Notes under the pieces: generated by a model
Databases searched by the model: none
Told to the model about the DNA's origin: nothing
The model's input: only the letters and a program-made list of their open reading frames with translations
Shown: positions 1 through 8,666 of the stretch, piece by piece
Position numbering within the stretch: position 1 is the first letter of the stretch
Layout of the letters: each line of letters starts with the position of its first letter
Position numbers and translations under genes: made by a program
Source: Bacteroidota bacterium
GTDB taxonomy: Bacteria > Bacteroidota > Bacteroidia > Bacteroidales > FEN-979
Direction: 5' to 3'
NCBI GenBank assembly: GCA_026391805.1
Contig: JAPLDJ010000025.1
Coordinates: 1-64,000, forward strand
Length of the DNA: 64,000 nucleotides

Positions 1-524
1 CTCATCGTGCCGATGAGAAGTATGAGCAACCCGATCATTTCATTCATATTCACCGATGACCGGAATGCTGCTGCTACCTTCTCACCGAACATCAAAGTGA
101 CGCCGATAAAACCAAAGATCAAACCCGTAATGATGGAACGGTTGGTGAGGTTTACCTTCCATTTTGGCACATCCATTATAACAAACCAGAAGGGAGAGGA
201 TGAAATAAGGACAGCCACCAAAGAACTTGGAAGCCATTTTTCCGACCAGATCACGGCGCCGGTGCCCACAAACAACAACATCAGCCCGGTGATGATGGCA
301 GGCCTGATCTGGCGCCAGGAGCCGAATCCCTCTCCCCTGTAAAGGCACCATCCCATCAATAAAAGCCCGGCTGCCAGGAAGCGGAGAGCCCCCAGCACCA
401 TGGGAGGAAAATGCTGAACGGCAGCCTGGATAAAAAAATAGGTGGATCCCCAGACAATATAAACAGTGGCAAAGGCAATAACTACAAGTCCGGTTGAGGG
501 TTTTTTTATTGCAGGAGTCGTCAT
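1..524 (-). CDS. EamA/DMT-family transporter, 3' end outside the window
   Basis: Reading leftward from an ATG at 522-524 gives an open frame that leaves the window, so only about 174 N-terminal residues are visible. It opens with a short basic stretch, then a first membrane helix containing VYIVWGSTYFFIQ, followed by ALRFLAAGLLLMGW and further helices (IITGLMLLFVGTGAV, SLVAVLISSSPFWFV, SIITGLIFGFIGVTLMF). The WGSTYFFI and RFLAAG pattern is typical of EamA (drug/metabolite transporter) proteins, which have ten helices in two repeats; the first repeat is seen here. The substrate cannot be read from sequence. Family confidence is good; the C-terminal half is not visible. Confidence 0.82.
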   Translation of the reverse strand, partial: MTTPAIKKPSTGLVVIAFATVYIVWGSTYFFIQAAVQHFPPMVLGALRFLAAGLLLMGWCLYRGEGFGSWRQIRPAIITGLMLLFVGTGAVIWSEKWLPSSLVAVLISSSPFWFVIMDVPKWKVNLTNRSIITGLIFGFIGVTLMFGEKVAAAFRSSVNMNEMIGLLILLIGTM

Positions 525-716
525 AGCATTATGGTTGAGAAATAATCGGAAGTTATACGTTGTCCAATTCTTTCAAAAAAAACAGGCACGCGTAAACTAC
601 GAGTACCTGTCAAATATGAGAATAAAAACCACGCGCCCTCTTACGGCGAAAAAACCAGTGACGCGTAATCGCCATGGAGATGTAAATTTATTTCTCCTGG
701 CAATGCAAACTTTGTC

Positions 717-953
717 CTACTTTTTCTTGGCAACTACCTTCTTGACAACTTTCTTAGGAGCGGCTTTTTTTACGACTTTCTTTGCTGCTGCTTTTGGAGC
801 TGCCTTCTTGGCTGCTACAACTTTCTTAGCTGCTGCTTTTGGAGCTGCCTTCTTGGCTACTACTGCTTTTTTTACAACTTTTTTCGGAGCTGCTTTCTTA
901 ACAACTTTTTTCGGAGCTGCTTTTTTTACTACTTTTTTTACTGTTTTTGCCAT
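717..953 (-). CDS. histone H1-like lysine/alanine-rich DNA-binding protein
   Basis: A 78-aa protein starting MAKTVKKVVKK. An upstream in-frame codon at 989 is possible, but the MAKT start is the normal one for this family. The whole protein is built from short units of the types KKAAPKKVVKK and KKAAPKAAAKKVV, giving almost only Lys, Ala, Val and Pro. Such proteins resemble the C-terminal tail of eukaryotic H1 and chlamydial Hc1-type proteins, and are expected to bind and condense DNA non-specifically in the nucleoid. The DNA is itself repetitive, so copy number of the repeat unit probably varies between strains. It stands alone between divergent neighbours. Confidence 0.8.
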   Translation of the reverse strand: MAKTVKKVVKKAAPKKVVKKAAPKKVVKKAVVAKKAAPKAAAKKVVAAKKAAPKAAAKKVVKKAAPKKVVKKVVAKKK

Positions 954-1413
954 AGCTTTAATTTTTAATGTTGTTGTAAAGCTCAGCACAATTCATCAGA
1001 TATTGATACAGCATCTTAAAATTTTATCAACAGCTTTATGCACATTGTTCTTCCGGAATTTTTAATCATGTGTTACTTTACCAGCATTTTCAGGCATTTC
1101 AGAAGGACACAAAAAAAAATCAGCATTGCATTTTTCATCTGATCAGGAAAAAATAAAATGAATTTCGGAAAATGACGTGCGAAAATTTATTCGTATTTTT
1201 TTCTTCCGTCACTGATCTTTGCTCTTTTTTACCAATGCATCATGATAAAATGCAAGGTGCAAATTGCAAAATGCAAATTGCAAAATGATTTGCACTTCGC
1301 GATTCAGACTGTCAGGATTTTCAATGGACCCGGTTGATTCTGGTGAATTTTATATTAACTTAGATGCGACATGATCTGCAGAACTTTGTTGGTAACCTGA
1401 TCCATTTTACCAA
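954..1413. other. intergenic region with degenerate TGCAAAATGCA repeats
   Basis: About 460 bases lie between the divergently transcribed H1-like gene and the sulfotransferase operon, with no convincing gene. At roughly 1248-1290 there is a run of direct repeats built on TGCAAATTGCAAAATG, a degenerate intergenic repeat also seen near 8645, 15100-15150 and 20525. The rest is AT-rich and should hold both promoters. Confidence 0.6.
1334..1363 (+). promoter_or_regulatory. candidate Bacteroidetes sigma-A promoter for the sulfotransferase operon
   Basis: TTG at 1334-1336 is followed after 19 bases by TAACTTAG at 1356-1363, one mismatch from the TAnnTTTG minus-7 box of Bacteroidetes. The first ATG lies 50 bases downstream. 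Position and spacing fit, but the match is imperfect. Confidence 0.35.
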
Positions 1414-2502
1414 ATGAAAAAGATAATCTTTCAGATCCTTTTTATTCCTTTTTTCCTGGTCACAGAATTAATTAACTGGCTGTTCATTTTAATGGATGAA
1501 CTTTTTTTCCCTTCCTATAAAAAGATTGCCGTAACGGCTCCATTGTACATCACGGGAATGCCAAGAACAGGGACGACCTTTATCCACAACATCCTCCACC
1601 AGGACAGCAAACGCTTTACAACTATGATGCTGTGGGAAATTGCCTTTGCTCCTTCAATCCTGCAAAAAAAAATCTGGATCTTCATCAACAGGATTGACGG
1701 GCAACTGAACCGGCCGTTAAGAAAATCTCTTGTACATCTTGAAAAGAGGATTTTAAAAAAATTCAACTCTACTCATCCGTTAAGCCTTTTTCAGATTGAG
1801 GAGGATGAATACCTGCTGATCCATAATTTTTCCTCGGCCCTGCTGGCTTTTTTCTTTCCCGCATTCAGATCCGTTTTCATTTCATCCGTCTCCCGGAACA
1901 GTGACATACCTGCCGGCGAGAAAAGACTTCGGTTTTACCGGAATTGCATAAAAAAACATCTGTACGTGTTTGGAAAAGACAAGAGCTATCTTGCAAAAAG
2001 TCCGGCCCATATTCTTCGATACAGCCCGTTAAAGAAGATCTTCCCCGATCTTAAAATGATTTACATGCTGCGTGACCCGGAAAAATCGATCCCTTCCACA
2101 ATCAGCCTTTTCCAAAATTTTAATACGATTTTCCATTCGGGACTGAAGCGTGATGATATCATCCAGAAAACTTTACTCATGGCTGATCAATGCTTCAATG
2201 CAATAACAAAACCCGGGATGAAAGAGAATGACCCGTCGTTTGTGATCATTCTGTTTGAAGAATTCATTGCAGAGCCGATGAATACAGTTACAAATATCTA
2301 TAACCGGTTCGGGTATGAGATGTCTGATGAGTCGAAGATCAAAATAGATTCCTGCTGCCGGATACAAACAGAATTTATTTCCGGTCATCAATATTCCCTG
2401 GAAAAATATTCTCTGACCAGGAGTCTCATCCGTAACAGGTACCGGGATATCTATACAGCGTTTTATCCTTCAAAAGAATCATCAGCAGAAAAAAACAATT
2501 GA
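1414..2502 (+). CDS. sulfotransferase family protein
   Basis: A 362-aa protein. After a hydrophobic N-terminus (residues about 3-30, possibly a membrane anchor) comes the 5'-phosphosulfate-binding loop GMPRTGTTFIHNIL at about 48-61. The 3'-phosphate-binding motif, LRDPEKSIPST, is near 217-227. This two-part signature belongs to PAPS-dependent sulfotransferases (Sulfotransfer_3 type), which move sulfate from PAPS to a hydroxyl or amine. The acceptor is unknown. It is the first gene of a tight operon: 16 bases separate it from the radical SAM gene, and 12 bases separate that from a GNAT-like gene. The three may therefore modify one small molecule or lipid, which is inference. Confidence 0.82.
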   Translation: MKKIIFQILFIPFFLVTELINWLFILMDELFFPSYKKIAVTAPLYITGMPRTGTTFIHNILHQDSKRFTTMMLWEIAFAPSILQKKIWIFINRIDGQLNRPLRKSLVHLEKRILKKFNSTHPLSLFQIEEDEYLLIHNFSSALLAFFFPAFRSVFISSVSRNSDIPAGEKRLRFYRNCIKKHLYVFGKDKSYLAKSPAHILRYSPLKKIFPDLKMIYMLRDPEKSIPSTISLFQNFNTIFHSGLKRDDIIQKTLLMADQCFNAITKPGMKENDPSFVIILFEEFIAEPMNTVTNIYNRFGYEMSDESKIKIDSCCRIQTEFISGHQYSLEKYSLTRSLIRNRYRDIYTAFYPSKESSAEKNN

Positions 2503-2518
2503 TTAAAAAAAAGGGAAA

Positions 2519-3721
2519 ATGGAAATCAATAAAAATGAATTGTACCGGTTCCCCTGGTCAAAGACGGATAATCCCGGGGGATGGGTCGAAGTGACCGACA
2601 AGTGCGATATCACCTGTGAAGGTTGTTACAGGCACCAGCTGGCCGGCCACCGGTCTCTCGATGATATAAAACAGGACATAACCCGGCTGAAAGCACTCAC
2701 CAATTGCGATTTTATCACAGTTGCCGGGGGCGAGCCGCTTATTTATCCGCAGATCCTTGAAGTGATCCGTTTTATCTCCGGGCTGGGATTGAAATCTGTG
2801 ATCTTTTCGAACGGGGAAAAATTCACCTATGAATTCGGACGGGAGCTGAGAAAAGCAGGCCTGACAAAAATTCATTTTCATGTCGACAGCGGGCAAAACA
2901 GGCCGGGATGGGAAGGTAAAACCGAAACGGAGATCAACGTGCTCAGGCAAAAACTGGCAGATACCGTTTACCGGATCCGCGGATTGCAGTGCGGGTTTCA
3001 TGTAACGGTTTACAGGTACAGCCTTCCAGAGATTCCGGAAATTGTCGGCTGGTGCATGAGAAACATCCATAAAGTTCAGCACATCTCGCTGATCGCTTTG
3101 CGCGGAATACCTGTCAGCGATCGTTTGAAGTACTTTGTGAACGGCCGTATGATCCGTGCGGAATCATTTAACAACAGCAGCATCAGGCCGGAGGATATCA
3201 GCATTACCACGGAAGAGATCTATGCGCTGCTGAAAGCCCGGTTCCCGGAACTGCATGCGAGCGCCTACCTTAACGGCACATCAAAATACGATTCCTACAA
3301 GTTCCTGATCATGGTCAATGTGGGATCAAAATACCGGCGTTACGGCGCAGCCGGTAAAAAGACCATGGAATTTGCCCAGGTTTTTTATCATCTCTTTTTC
3401 GGAAGGTATTTCACCTTCATGGGAAGGCCTGCCATAGGCAAGAAAATATTTTTCCTTTCCTTTTTCGATAAGAATGTCAGGAAAGCATTTTTCGAATTCT
3501 GCAGAAGGTGTCTGATTAACCCGGTGAGGTTCTTTACGAAAACTTACCTCCAGAGCATCCATATCCAGCAGCCCAATGAAGTGCTGAACGGGAAAATAAA
3601 TCTGTGCGACGACTGCGTCAACATGATGGTATATGAAGGGAACCTGATCAATCCCTGCCAGATGGATGAATACCGGTTATTCGGAGGGCCGGTCGTGGTA
3701 CTGGAACAAACGGAAAATTAA
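2519..3721 (+). CDS. radical SAM enzyme with C-terminal cysteine cluster
   Basis: A 400-aa protein. Cys29, Cys33 and Cys36 form the CX3CX2C signature (CDITCEGC) that binds the S-adenosylmethionine-cleaving 4Fe-4S cluster, and VAGGEPLIYP is the SAM-contacting GGEP motif. A C-terminal group, LCDDCVNMMVYEGN followed by NPC, looks like ligands for an auxiliary cluster of the SPASM/Twitch sort. Residues about 270-350 are rich in Phe and basic residues and could associate with the membrane. The fold is clear but the substrate is not. It is the middle gene of the sulfotransferase, radical SAM, GNAT operon, so the product is probably a modified peptide, lipid or small metabolite. Confidence 0.85.
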   Translation: MEINKNELYRFPWSKTDNPGGWVEVTDKCDITCEGCYRHQLAGHRSLDDIKQDITRLKALTNCDFITVAGGEPLIYPQILEVIRFISGLGLKSVIFSNGEKFTYEFGRELRKAGLTKIHFHVDSGQNRPGWEGKTETEINVLRQKLADTVYRIRGLQCGFHVTVYRYSLPEIPEIVGWCMRNIHKVQHISLIALRGIPVSDRLKYFVNGRMIRAESFNNSSIRPEDISITTEEIYALLKARFPELHASAYLNGTSKYDSYKFLIMVNVGSKYRRYGAAGKKTMEFAQVFYHLFFGRYFTFMGRPAIGKKIFFLSFFDKNVRKAFFEFCRRCLINPVRFFTKTYLQSIHIQQPNEVLNGKINLCDDCVNMMVYEGNLINPCQMDEYRLFGGPVVVLEQTEN

Positions 3722-3733
3722 ATCAGCACCATC

Positions 3734-4864
3734 ATGAACACAAATCAGGATATACAGATCATCCCTGTAACGAACCGCAGGCTGCTGAGGAACTTTATCT
3801 ACCTGCCCAGGATCCTCCACCTGAATCATCCGAAGTGGGTGCCTTCGCTTTATTCAGAAGAATGGAAATATTTCAATCCCCGGAAAAATCCGGCTTACGG
3901 TTATTGCGATGTTGAACTGGCGATATGTCTCTATAAAAATAAGCCGGCCGGAAGGATCATGGGTGTCATCAACCACAGGTACAATTCTATTAAAGCCGAA
4001 AGTACCGCACGTTTCTCAAATTTTGAGAGCATTGACAATCCTGCAGTATCGGCCGCACTGCTGAATCATATCGAGCAATGGGGGCGTGAAAAGGGGATGA
4101 ATTCCGTCATCGGCCCCTTCGGCATGTGCTACCATGAACCCATCGGTTTCCTGATTGAAGGTTTTGAACATGAGCCATCCATTAGTACCTACTGTAACTT
4201 CGGATATCTGCCCGGGCTTTTGGAAATGGCCGGATACAGGAAAAAATACGACCTGGTCGCCTATAAAATCGACATAGAGGATGATGTGCCTGAATTTTAT
4301 AACAGGATACGCGACAGGGTGATGAAGAAGAGCAACATCAGGATGGTGAAATTTTCATCTAAAAAAGAGATGCAGAAAATGGTCATGCCCCTGCTTGCCC
4401 TGTTCAATGAGTGCTACCGTGAAATCGACGGCTATTCGCCGTTGGACGAACACGAAATGCGGATCCTGGCCAAACAATATCTTCCGGTGCTAGATCCTGA
4501 ATATGTAAGAATGGTTTATGTAAATGATGAACTGGCGGCATTCATGATCGGCATGCCCAACATCAGTCACGGGATAAGGGCTTCCGGAGGAAAATTATTT
4601 CCATTTGGCTTTTATAAGATTTTAAAAGCATTTAAAACTGCCACCCAGCTTGACTTCCTGCTGGCAGGAATAAAGAAAAAATTCCAGGGGATCGGAGTTG
4701 AGGTGTTGATGGGCTATGATATCATCTACACGGCCAAGCGTAACAACTTTAAGTTTATCGACAGTCACCTGGAAATGGAATCCAATTATAAGGTCCGGGC
4801 AGAAATGGAAAAACTCCGCGGCCGGGTCTATAAGAAATACCGCCTGTTTCAAAAAGAAATTTAA
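3734..4864 (+). CDS. GNAT-like N-acyltransferase, YghO type
   Basis: A 376-aa protein whose N-terminus (LPRILHLNHPKWVPSLYSEEW, then NPRKNPAYGYCDVELAICL and KPAGRIMGVINHRYN) follows the pattern of the YghO-like GNAT family, in which a conserved Pro-x-x-Asn-Pro block precedes the acyl-CoA-binding GRI strand. The middle carries GPFGMCYHEPIGFLIEGF. Family members are predicted acyl/acetyltransferases, mostly uncharacterised. As the third gene of the operon it probably acylates the compound handled by the sulfotransferase and the radical SAM enzyme. Its stop is followed at once by a long palindromic repeat element that could also end transcription. Confidence 0.68.
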   Translation: MNTNQDIQIIPVTNRRLLRNFIYLPRILHLNHPKWVPSLYSEEWKYFNPRKNPAYGYCDVELAICLYKNKPAGRIMGVINHRYNSIKAESTARFSNFESIDNPAVSAALLNHIEQWGREKGMNSVIGPFGMCYHEPIGFLIEGFEHEPSISTYCNFGYLPGLLEMAGYRKKYDLVAYKIDIEDDVPEFYNRIRDRVMKKSNIRMVKFSSKKEMQKMVMPLLALFNECYREIDGYSPLDEHEMRILAKQYLPVLDPEYVRMVYVNDELAAFMIGMPNISHGIRASGGKLFPFGFYKILKAFKTATQLDFLLAGIKKKFQGIGVEVLMGYDIIYTAKRNNFKFIDSHLEMESNYKVRAEMEKLRGRVYKKYRLFQKEI

Positions 4865-4879
4865 TCTGTTAAAGAAAAT

Positions 4880-5019
4880 GACTCAAAAGCTGGTTTCACG
4901 CAGAGAACGCAAAGATTTTCGCAAAGGACGCTAAGAGTAAATATAGAAATTAAACCCTTGGCGAATTTTGCGTTTTACCTTTGCGGCCTTTGCGTGAAAC
5001 ATTTTCCGGCTTTTGAGAC
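4880..5019. repeat. palindromic intergenic element, copy A
   Basis: A 140-base imperfect palindrome between convergent genes. The ends are GACTCAAAAGC (4880-4890) and its near-complement GCTTTTGAGAC (5009-5019). Inside are CGCAGAGAACGCAAAG, CGCAAAGGACGCTAAG and the opposing TTTGCGTTTTACCTTTGCGG and CCTTTGCGTGAAAC. A related copy is at 7641-7797. The terminal AAGAGGTTGTCTCAAAA-like inverted repeats suggest a non-autonomous mobile element (MITE-like). The position between stop codons suggests it now acts as a bidirectional terminator. Confidence 0.6.
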
Positions 5020-5063
5020 AACCTCTTCAGACATCAGAACTCAGACATCAGAACTCAATCTTC

Positions 5064-6014
5064 TTACGCAACCGGGATTTTCGCTGCATTCTTTTCAAGC
5101 CACTGGTCGAAGCTCTGCAGTTCAGGATTCAGTTTACGGGCATTGTCCAGGTCGCGGATACCAACATAATAATCGTTGAAATCGCGCTTGAACTGGAACA
5201 TGTTTCCCATTTCATCGGCCCCCTGGAATCCAAAGGTCCGGTAAACATCCGCATCAACTGCATTGTAGAAGACTTCTTTGCCTGTCGCCTTTGTAAGCGA
5301 AGCAGCCATCTGCGTTCCACTGACATGCTCGCCGGCGATGTAAACTTTTTTCCCGATCAGTTCGCTTCCCTGTTTGAAAATTCCGTAGGCACATTTGCCG
5401 ATGTCTTCGGATGAGATCCCCGGCAATTTTTTATCGCCCATGGGCATGGTAAGATAGAGCTTTCCATCGGGACCTTTCTGAGGACCGGCTCCGAAATAGA
5501 TCAGGTTCTCCCAGTAAAAAGCGGTATAAAGAAAGGTTGTAGGAACACCGGCTGCAACAAAGAATTCGTTCGACTCTTCCTTGGCATCGAAATGAGGAAC
5601 TTTGTATTCTCCCATCAGCGTGGGCATGCGGTTATCGGTAAGGGGGATGAATTTCCGTGTATCTTCCAGCGTCGACCAGATCGCATGTTTTACTCCTGCA
5701 GTTTTCAGCGCCGCTGCCATGGCACGGGCGCCTGCTTTTTCCTTGTCGGGAGAAAAGTGGGCCCAGAAAAAGGTCACGCAGAAAGCTCCGTACGCCCCGG
5801 CAAATGCATTTTCCAGGCTTTTCTGATCCTCCAGGTCGGCAAATACAACTTCCGCACCCATGGCTGCCAGTTCACGCGCTTTGTCGCTGTTCACATCGCG
5901 GGTCACTGCGCGTACTGTAAACGGACTCTCTTTATCATTCAGGATGGCCCGGGCAAGGCCGCCACCCTGTGCCCCGGTGGCTCCCATTACAGCAATTATC
6001 TTTTTTTCAGTCAT
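5064..6014 (-). CDS. NmrA-like NAD(P)-binding protein
   Basis: A 316-aa protein. IAVMGATGAQGGGLARAIL at the N-terminus is a Rossmann GxxGxxG dinucleotide-binding loop, and VRAVTRDVNSDKARELAAMGAEVVFADLED follows as in NmrA/HSCARG-type atypical short-chain dehydrogenases. These proteins sense the NADPH/NADP ratio or reduce small substrates. The middle has GVKHAIWSTLEDTRK, in place of a classical YxxxK. The length is normal. It is a single gene, convergent with the GNAT gene and separated from it by the palindromic element. Whether it is a redox sensor or an enzyme cannot be told. Confidence 0.82.
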   Translation of the reverse strand: MTEKKIIAVMGATGAQGGGLARAILNDKESPFTVRAVTRDVNSDKARELAAMGAEVVFADLEDQKSLENAFAGAYGAFCVTFFWAHFSPDKEKAGARAMAAALKTAGVKHAIWSTLEDTRKFIPLTDNRMPTLMGEYKVPHFDAKEESNEFFVAAGVPTTFLYTAFYWENLIYFGAGPQKGPDGKLYLTMPMGDKKLPGISSEDIGKCAYGIFKQGSELIGKKVYIAGEHVSGTQMAASLTKATGKEVFYNAVDADVYRTFGFQGADEMGNMFQFKRDFNDYYVGIRDLDNARKLNPELQSFDQWLEKNAAKIPVA

Positions 6015-6266
6015 GATGATTTCTTGTTTTATGAATTATTAATGTACTATTTGACGAACAACCCGCACCGGTTATAAAACCGGAAAACACGGAAGTTGCA
6101 GTGCAAAGATACACTATTTATTCATATTCAGTCTAAATTAAATCATGGAGTATTCATCCTGATCAATTCCAACCGGGAGAAATCCAATGACAGGGAGTTC
6201 GTCTCCTTCCGGCTGGATGAATGTGAGTACCGGCCTTTTTTTCTTATGGCCGGAAGAAAATCATTT

Positions 6267-7097
6267 CTATAACGAAAAGATCATTGAAAGGCGGGTCTCA
6301 GGAAGGATAAATGCATGGACATCCTTTAGCTTGGAATAAACGAATTGCTCGCCTAACTGGAAGGCAACAACCCGTGATATTTTCTGCCGTATACCGAGGC
6401 CAAAAAGAAAGTCGCCGTGCAGTTCTGAAACGTCACCTGCAAGAAATGCGAACTTAACCATCCTCATCCCTGCACCAGCCATGATGTAGGGACTCGGGTA
6501 TTTGTTTCTCGCCTTGAACGGGTATAAGCTGAAATGAAAATCGACGCATTCGGAATAGCCTGAAAAATCATCGGATGCAGACGGATCAAACGTCGTCACT
6601 TTCATGCTGGCACCGTAAATTGCAACCTCGCAATCAATCATAAAATCCGGGCGCCGGTTCTTCCCGATCGAAAGATAGGATATTCCAAGGCCTCCCAATC
6701 CGCCGTTTTTATATTCAACCTCATAAGCAACATTCTGATGAGAGTAGTTGCCGTCAATCGTCGCAGTTCCGTTATCCGTCATTTTCCCGTAGGAGCTTCC
6801 GCCAAAAAAATAAATCTCAATGTAAAATTTAGAGTTGTCCCTTGAAGATGTTTTCTTTTTTATGTTTACCGAAGCCTTATCAATTTTTTCAATTTCATCC
6901 ATTTTGAAAACGAGGACGCTCTTGTCTGCGGTCTGAATTTTAACAGATTGTTCGGGGATCTGTTCAATAATTATTCCCCGCACCACACTCCCGTTCTTAA
7001 GATGGATAACATCTTCATCATAAGCCTGGCATTTTGAATGAAGGGGAAGAAGGAGGGCAAGAATAATAAATGCCAGGAAAAATGATGGCCTGTTCAT
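6267..7097 (-). CDS. exported protein with predicted C-terminal beta-barrel
   Basis: A 276-aa protein with a signal peptide (FFLAFIILALLLPLHSKCQA). Next comes DVIHLKNGSVVRGIIIEQIPEQSVKIQTADK followed by VFKMDEIEKI, a small beta domain common in Bacteroidetes exported proteins. From about residue 90 it has alternating hydrophobic strands with glycine and aromatic girdles (YEVEYKNGGLGGLGISYLS, YIMAGAGMRMVKFAFLAG, FLFGLGIRQKI) and ends RLSMIFSL, which looks like an outer-membrane barrel of OprF/porin-like size. Function unknown. It is followed by two other small exported-protein genes on the same strand. Confidence 0.6.
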   Translation of the reverse strand: MNRPSFFLAFIILALLLPLHSKCQAYDEDVIHLKNGSVVRGIIIEQIPEQSVKIQTADKSVLVFKMDEIEKIDKASVNIKKKTSSRDNSKFYIEIYFFGGSSYGKMTDNGTATIDGNYSHQNVAYEVEYKNGGLGGLGISYLSIGKNRRPDFMIDCEVAIYGASMKVTTFDPSASDDFSGYSECVDFHFSLYPFKARNKYPSPYIMAGAGMRMVKFAFLAGDVSELHGDFLFGLGIRQKISRVVAFQLGEQFVYSKLKDVHAFILPETRLSMIFSL

Positions 7098-7133
7098 GGG
7101 GTCAGAATTAGTGGGTAAGTTTATTAATAGGAA

Positions 7134-7592
7134 TTATTCGTCGGCAATCAATTTGCATTTGGCGATTCTTTTTCTTGCCGTGGAAGGTTTGACCAATTCA
7201 ATGACTGGTGTGATTGTGCCCACAAATCCCGTTTTAATTGAACCTTCAACAAAATAGGGTTCTCCTTCCCTGACTCCAATCTGAATACTGTCCTTTTTCC
7301 CGTCTTTCAAGGTTGATAAGGTGAGATACCCAAGACTGGAATAATAAACGAAATATCCGCCACTGTATAAGGCAGGTTTAACCGGAGTGCCGTTTGCATT
7401 AACACGAAAAGAATATCCGTGTTTCACTTTTAAACTGTAAACATAAACCACACCCTTACCTTTTGGAATTTCCTTAACTTCCTGGAAGAGGGTTGTCATT
7501 TTTTGTCCTGAAAGGTTCAGTGACAGGATCAGAAAAGCGCCAATAACGATGTTTCTGATAAACAGTTGAGGGGTTGTCATGGTCAGTTTCAT
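7134..7592 (-). CDS. exported DUF2846-like protein
   Basis: A 152-aa protein. The N-terminal hydrophobic stretch IRNIVIGAFLILSLNLSGQ is a signal peptide; a second possible start, MTTPQL, lies four codons in. The mature part contains KGVVYVYSLKVKHGYSFRVNANGTPVKPALYSGGYFVYYSSLGYLTLS, which has the pattern of DUF2846 proteins (VYVYR, a small ligand-like loop, then GGYFVYY). Function unknown. It lies 36 bases upstream of the beta-barrel protein gene on the same strand, so the two are probably cotranscribed. Confidence 0.55.
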   Translation of the reverse strand: MKLTMTTPQLFIRNIVIGAFLILSLNLSGQKMTTLFQEVKEIPKGKGVVYVYSLKVKHGYSFRVNANGTPVKPALYSGGYFVYYSSLGYLTLSTLKDGKKDSIQIGVREGEPYFVEGSIKTGFVGTITPVIELVKPSTARKRIAKCKLIADE

Positions 7593-7640
7593 TTGTGAGA
7601 CTTAATTTCCAACAACGAAGTGCACTGAAATTTGTTCGTC

Positions 7641-7797
7641 GAAGAGGCTGTCTCTAAAGATAATTTCACACAGAGAACGCAAAGAAAAACGCTAAGGCCG
7701 CAGAATGTAATTTCTAATTTACAAGGTCTTTGTGGTCCTGGCGTTTTTCTTTGTGGCCTTTGCGTAAAACATTTTGAGGTTTTTGAAACAACTTCTT
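7641..7797. repeat. palindromic intergenic element, copy B
   Basis: Second copy of the element at 4880-5019. The left end is GAAGAGGCTGTCTCTAAAG (from 7641) and the right end is TTTTGAAACAACTTCTTGC. Inside, CACAGAGAACGCAAAG and AAAAACGC face GGCGTTTTTCTTTGTGG and CCTTTGCGTAAAAC. The order of motifs is the same as in copy A, but the sequence has diverged while the pairing is kept. Confidence 0.58.
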
Positions 7798-7831
7798 GCG
7801 GTTAGTTTTTCAATCAGCAACCGGGTATCCG

Positions 7832-8455
7832 TTATTTTTTACTGTAAACGGTCTTCGCCATGTATTTTCCGAATGCTTTACCGGCTTCAGTATATGCAGA
7901 AGCAATCCTGACCCCTGATGTATAACTGTAATCACCTGCGGTGCTCTTGACACCATTAATTCTAACAACAGCAATTTCTTTCTCGGGATTATTCCCTTCA
8001 TAAAAGGTAAAAAGAAGATTAATCTCTGAAGGCTTATTTGCATATGACCAACCGGTGAATCCTATCTCAAGGAAAATTGTGCTCACTTTTACAGTGTATT
8101 TGGCTGATGTTTCCTTTTTACCGATCACCACGCCATATTTCTTTGTGTATTTATTGAAACTCGTAATAAATGCGGGTTCAAATTTGATAGGCTTGTTGTC
8201 ATTCCACTCGGTAAGCCATTGATTTCCCTTGCCGGGTTCTTTGTCATTGTGCTCTTTTACTTTCTTTGCGGTATATTCTGCTTCGTTGGGCAGCTGGCCA
8301 ATGGCCATTTGATCATACGTAAACTCAGCATTTAAGAGTTTCTCACTTTTCAGGATGCTTAAGTCACCTTTAACAACCTCGATCTTCTGGGCATGGAGGT
8401 TAAACGTCATTAAAACAAACAGAATAATGACCTGAATTGCAAACAATTTTTTCAT
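7832..8455 (-). CDS. hypothetical exported protein
   Basis: The protein starting MKKLFAIQVIILFVLMTFNLHAQ (207 aa) has a clean signal peptide. The longer frame opening 12 codons earlier would put a hydrophilic stretch before it, so the ATG at 8453-8455 is preferred. The mature part has KIEVVKGDLSILKSEKLLNAEFTYDQMAIG and ends with VRIASAYTEAGKAFGKYMAKTVYSKK, a helix like those closing small periplasmic proteins. No family recognised. The copy B repeat lies just after its stop. Confidence 0.6.
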   Translation of the reverse strand: MKKLFAIQVIILFVLMTFNLHAQKIEVVKGDLSILKSEKLLNAEFTYDQMAIGQLPNEAEYTAKKVKEHNDKEPGKGNQWLTEWNDNKPIKFEPAFITSFNKYTKKYGVVIGKKETSAKYTVKVSTIFLEIGFTGWSYANKPSEINLLFTFYEGNNPEKEIAVVRINGVKSTAGDYSYTSGVRIASAYTEAGKAFGKYMAKTVYSKK

Positions 8456-8666
8456 GGCTTTTGTGGTTAGGTTAGTAGTTTGATTAAACATGGAATTATG
8501 TGATAGATGGTAAAAATTAATTCAGAAAGATTTGCAGGTAACGCAGCTATTCCCGACAAATATATTAAAATTATTTCTTATTCTCCGCAAGCTGCGTGGA
8601 ATTGGCCTTCAAATGAAAATTCCAAGGCGCAAGGTCCAGGATAACTTGCATTTTGCATTTTACACG

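Noticed and set aside
466-1065. 199-codon plus-strand frame over the H1-like gene
   Set aside because: It is the antisense shadow of the Lys/Ala repeats; its Phe/Thr/Ala-rich translation is the reverse reading of KKAAPKK codons.
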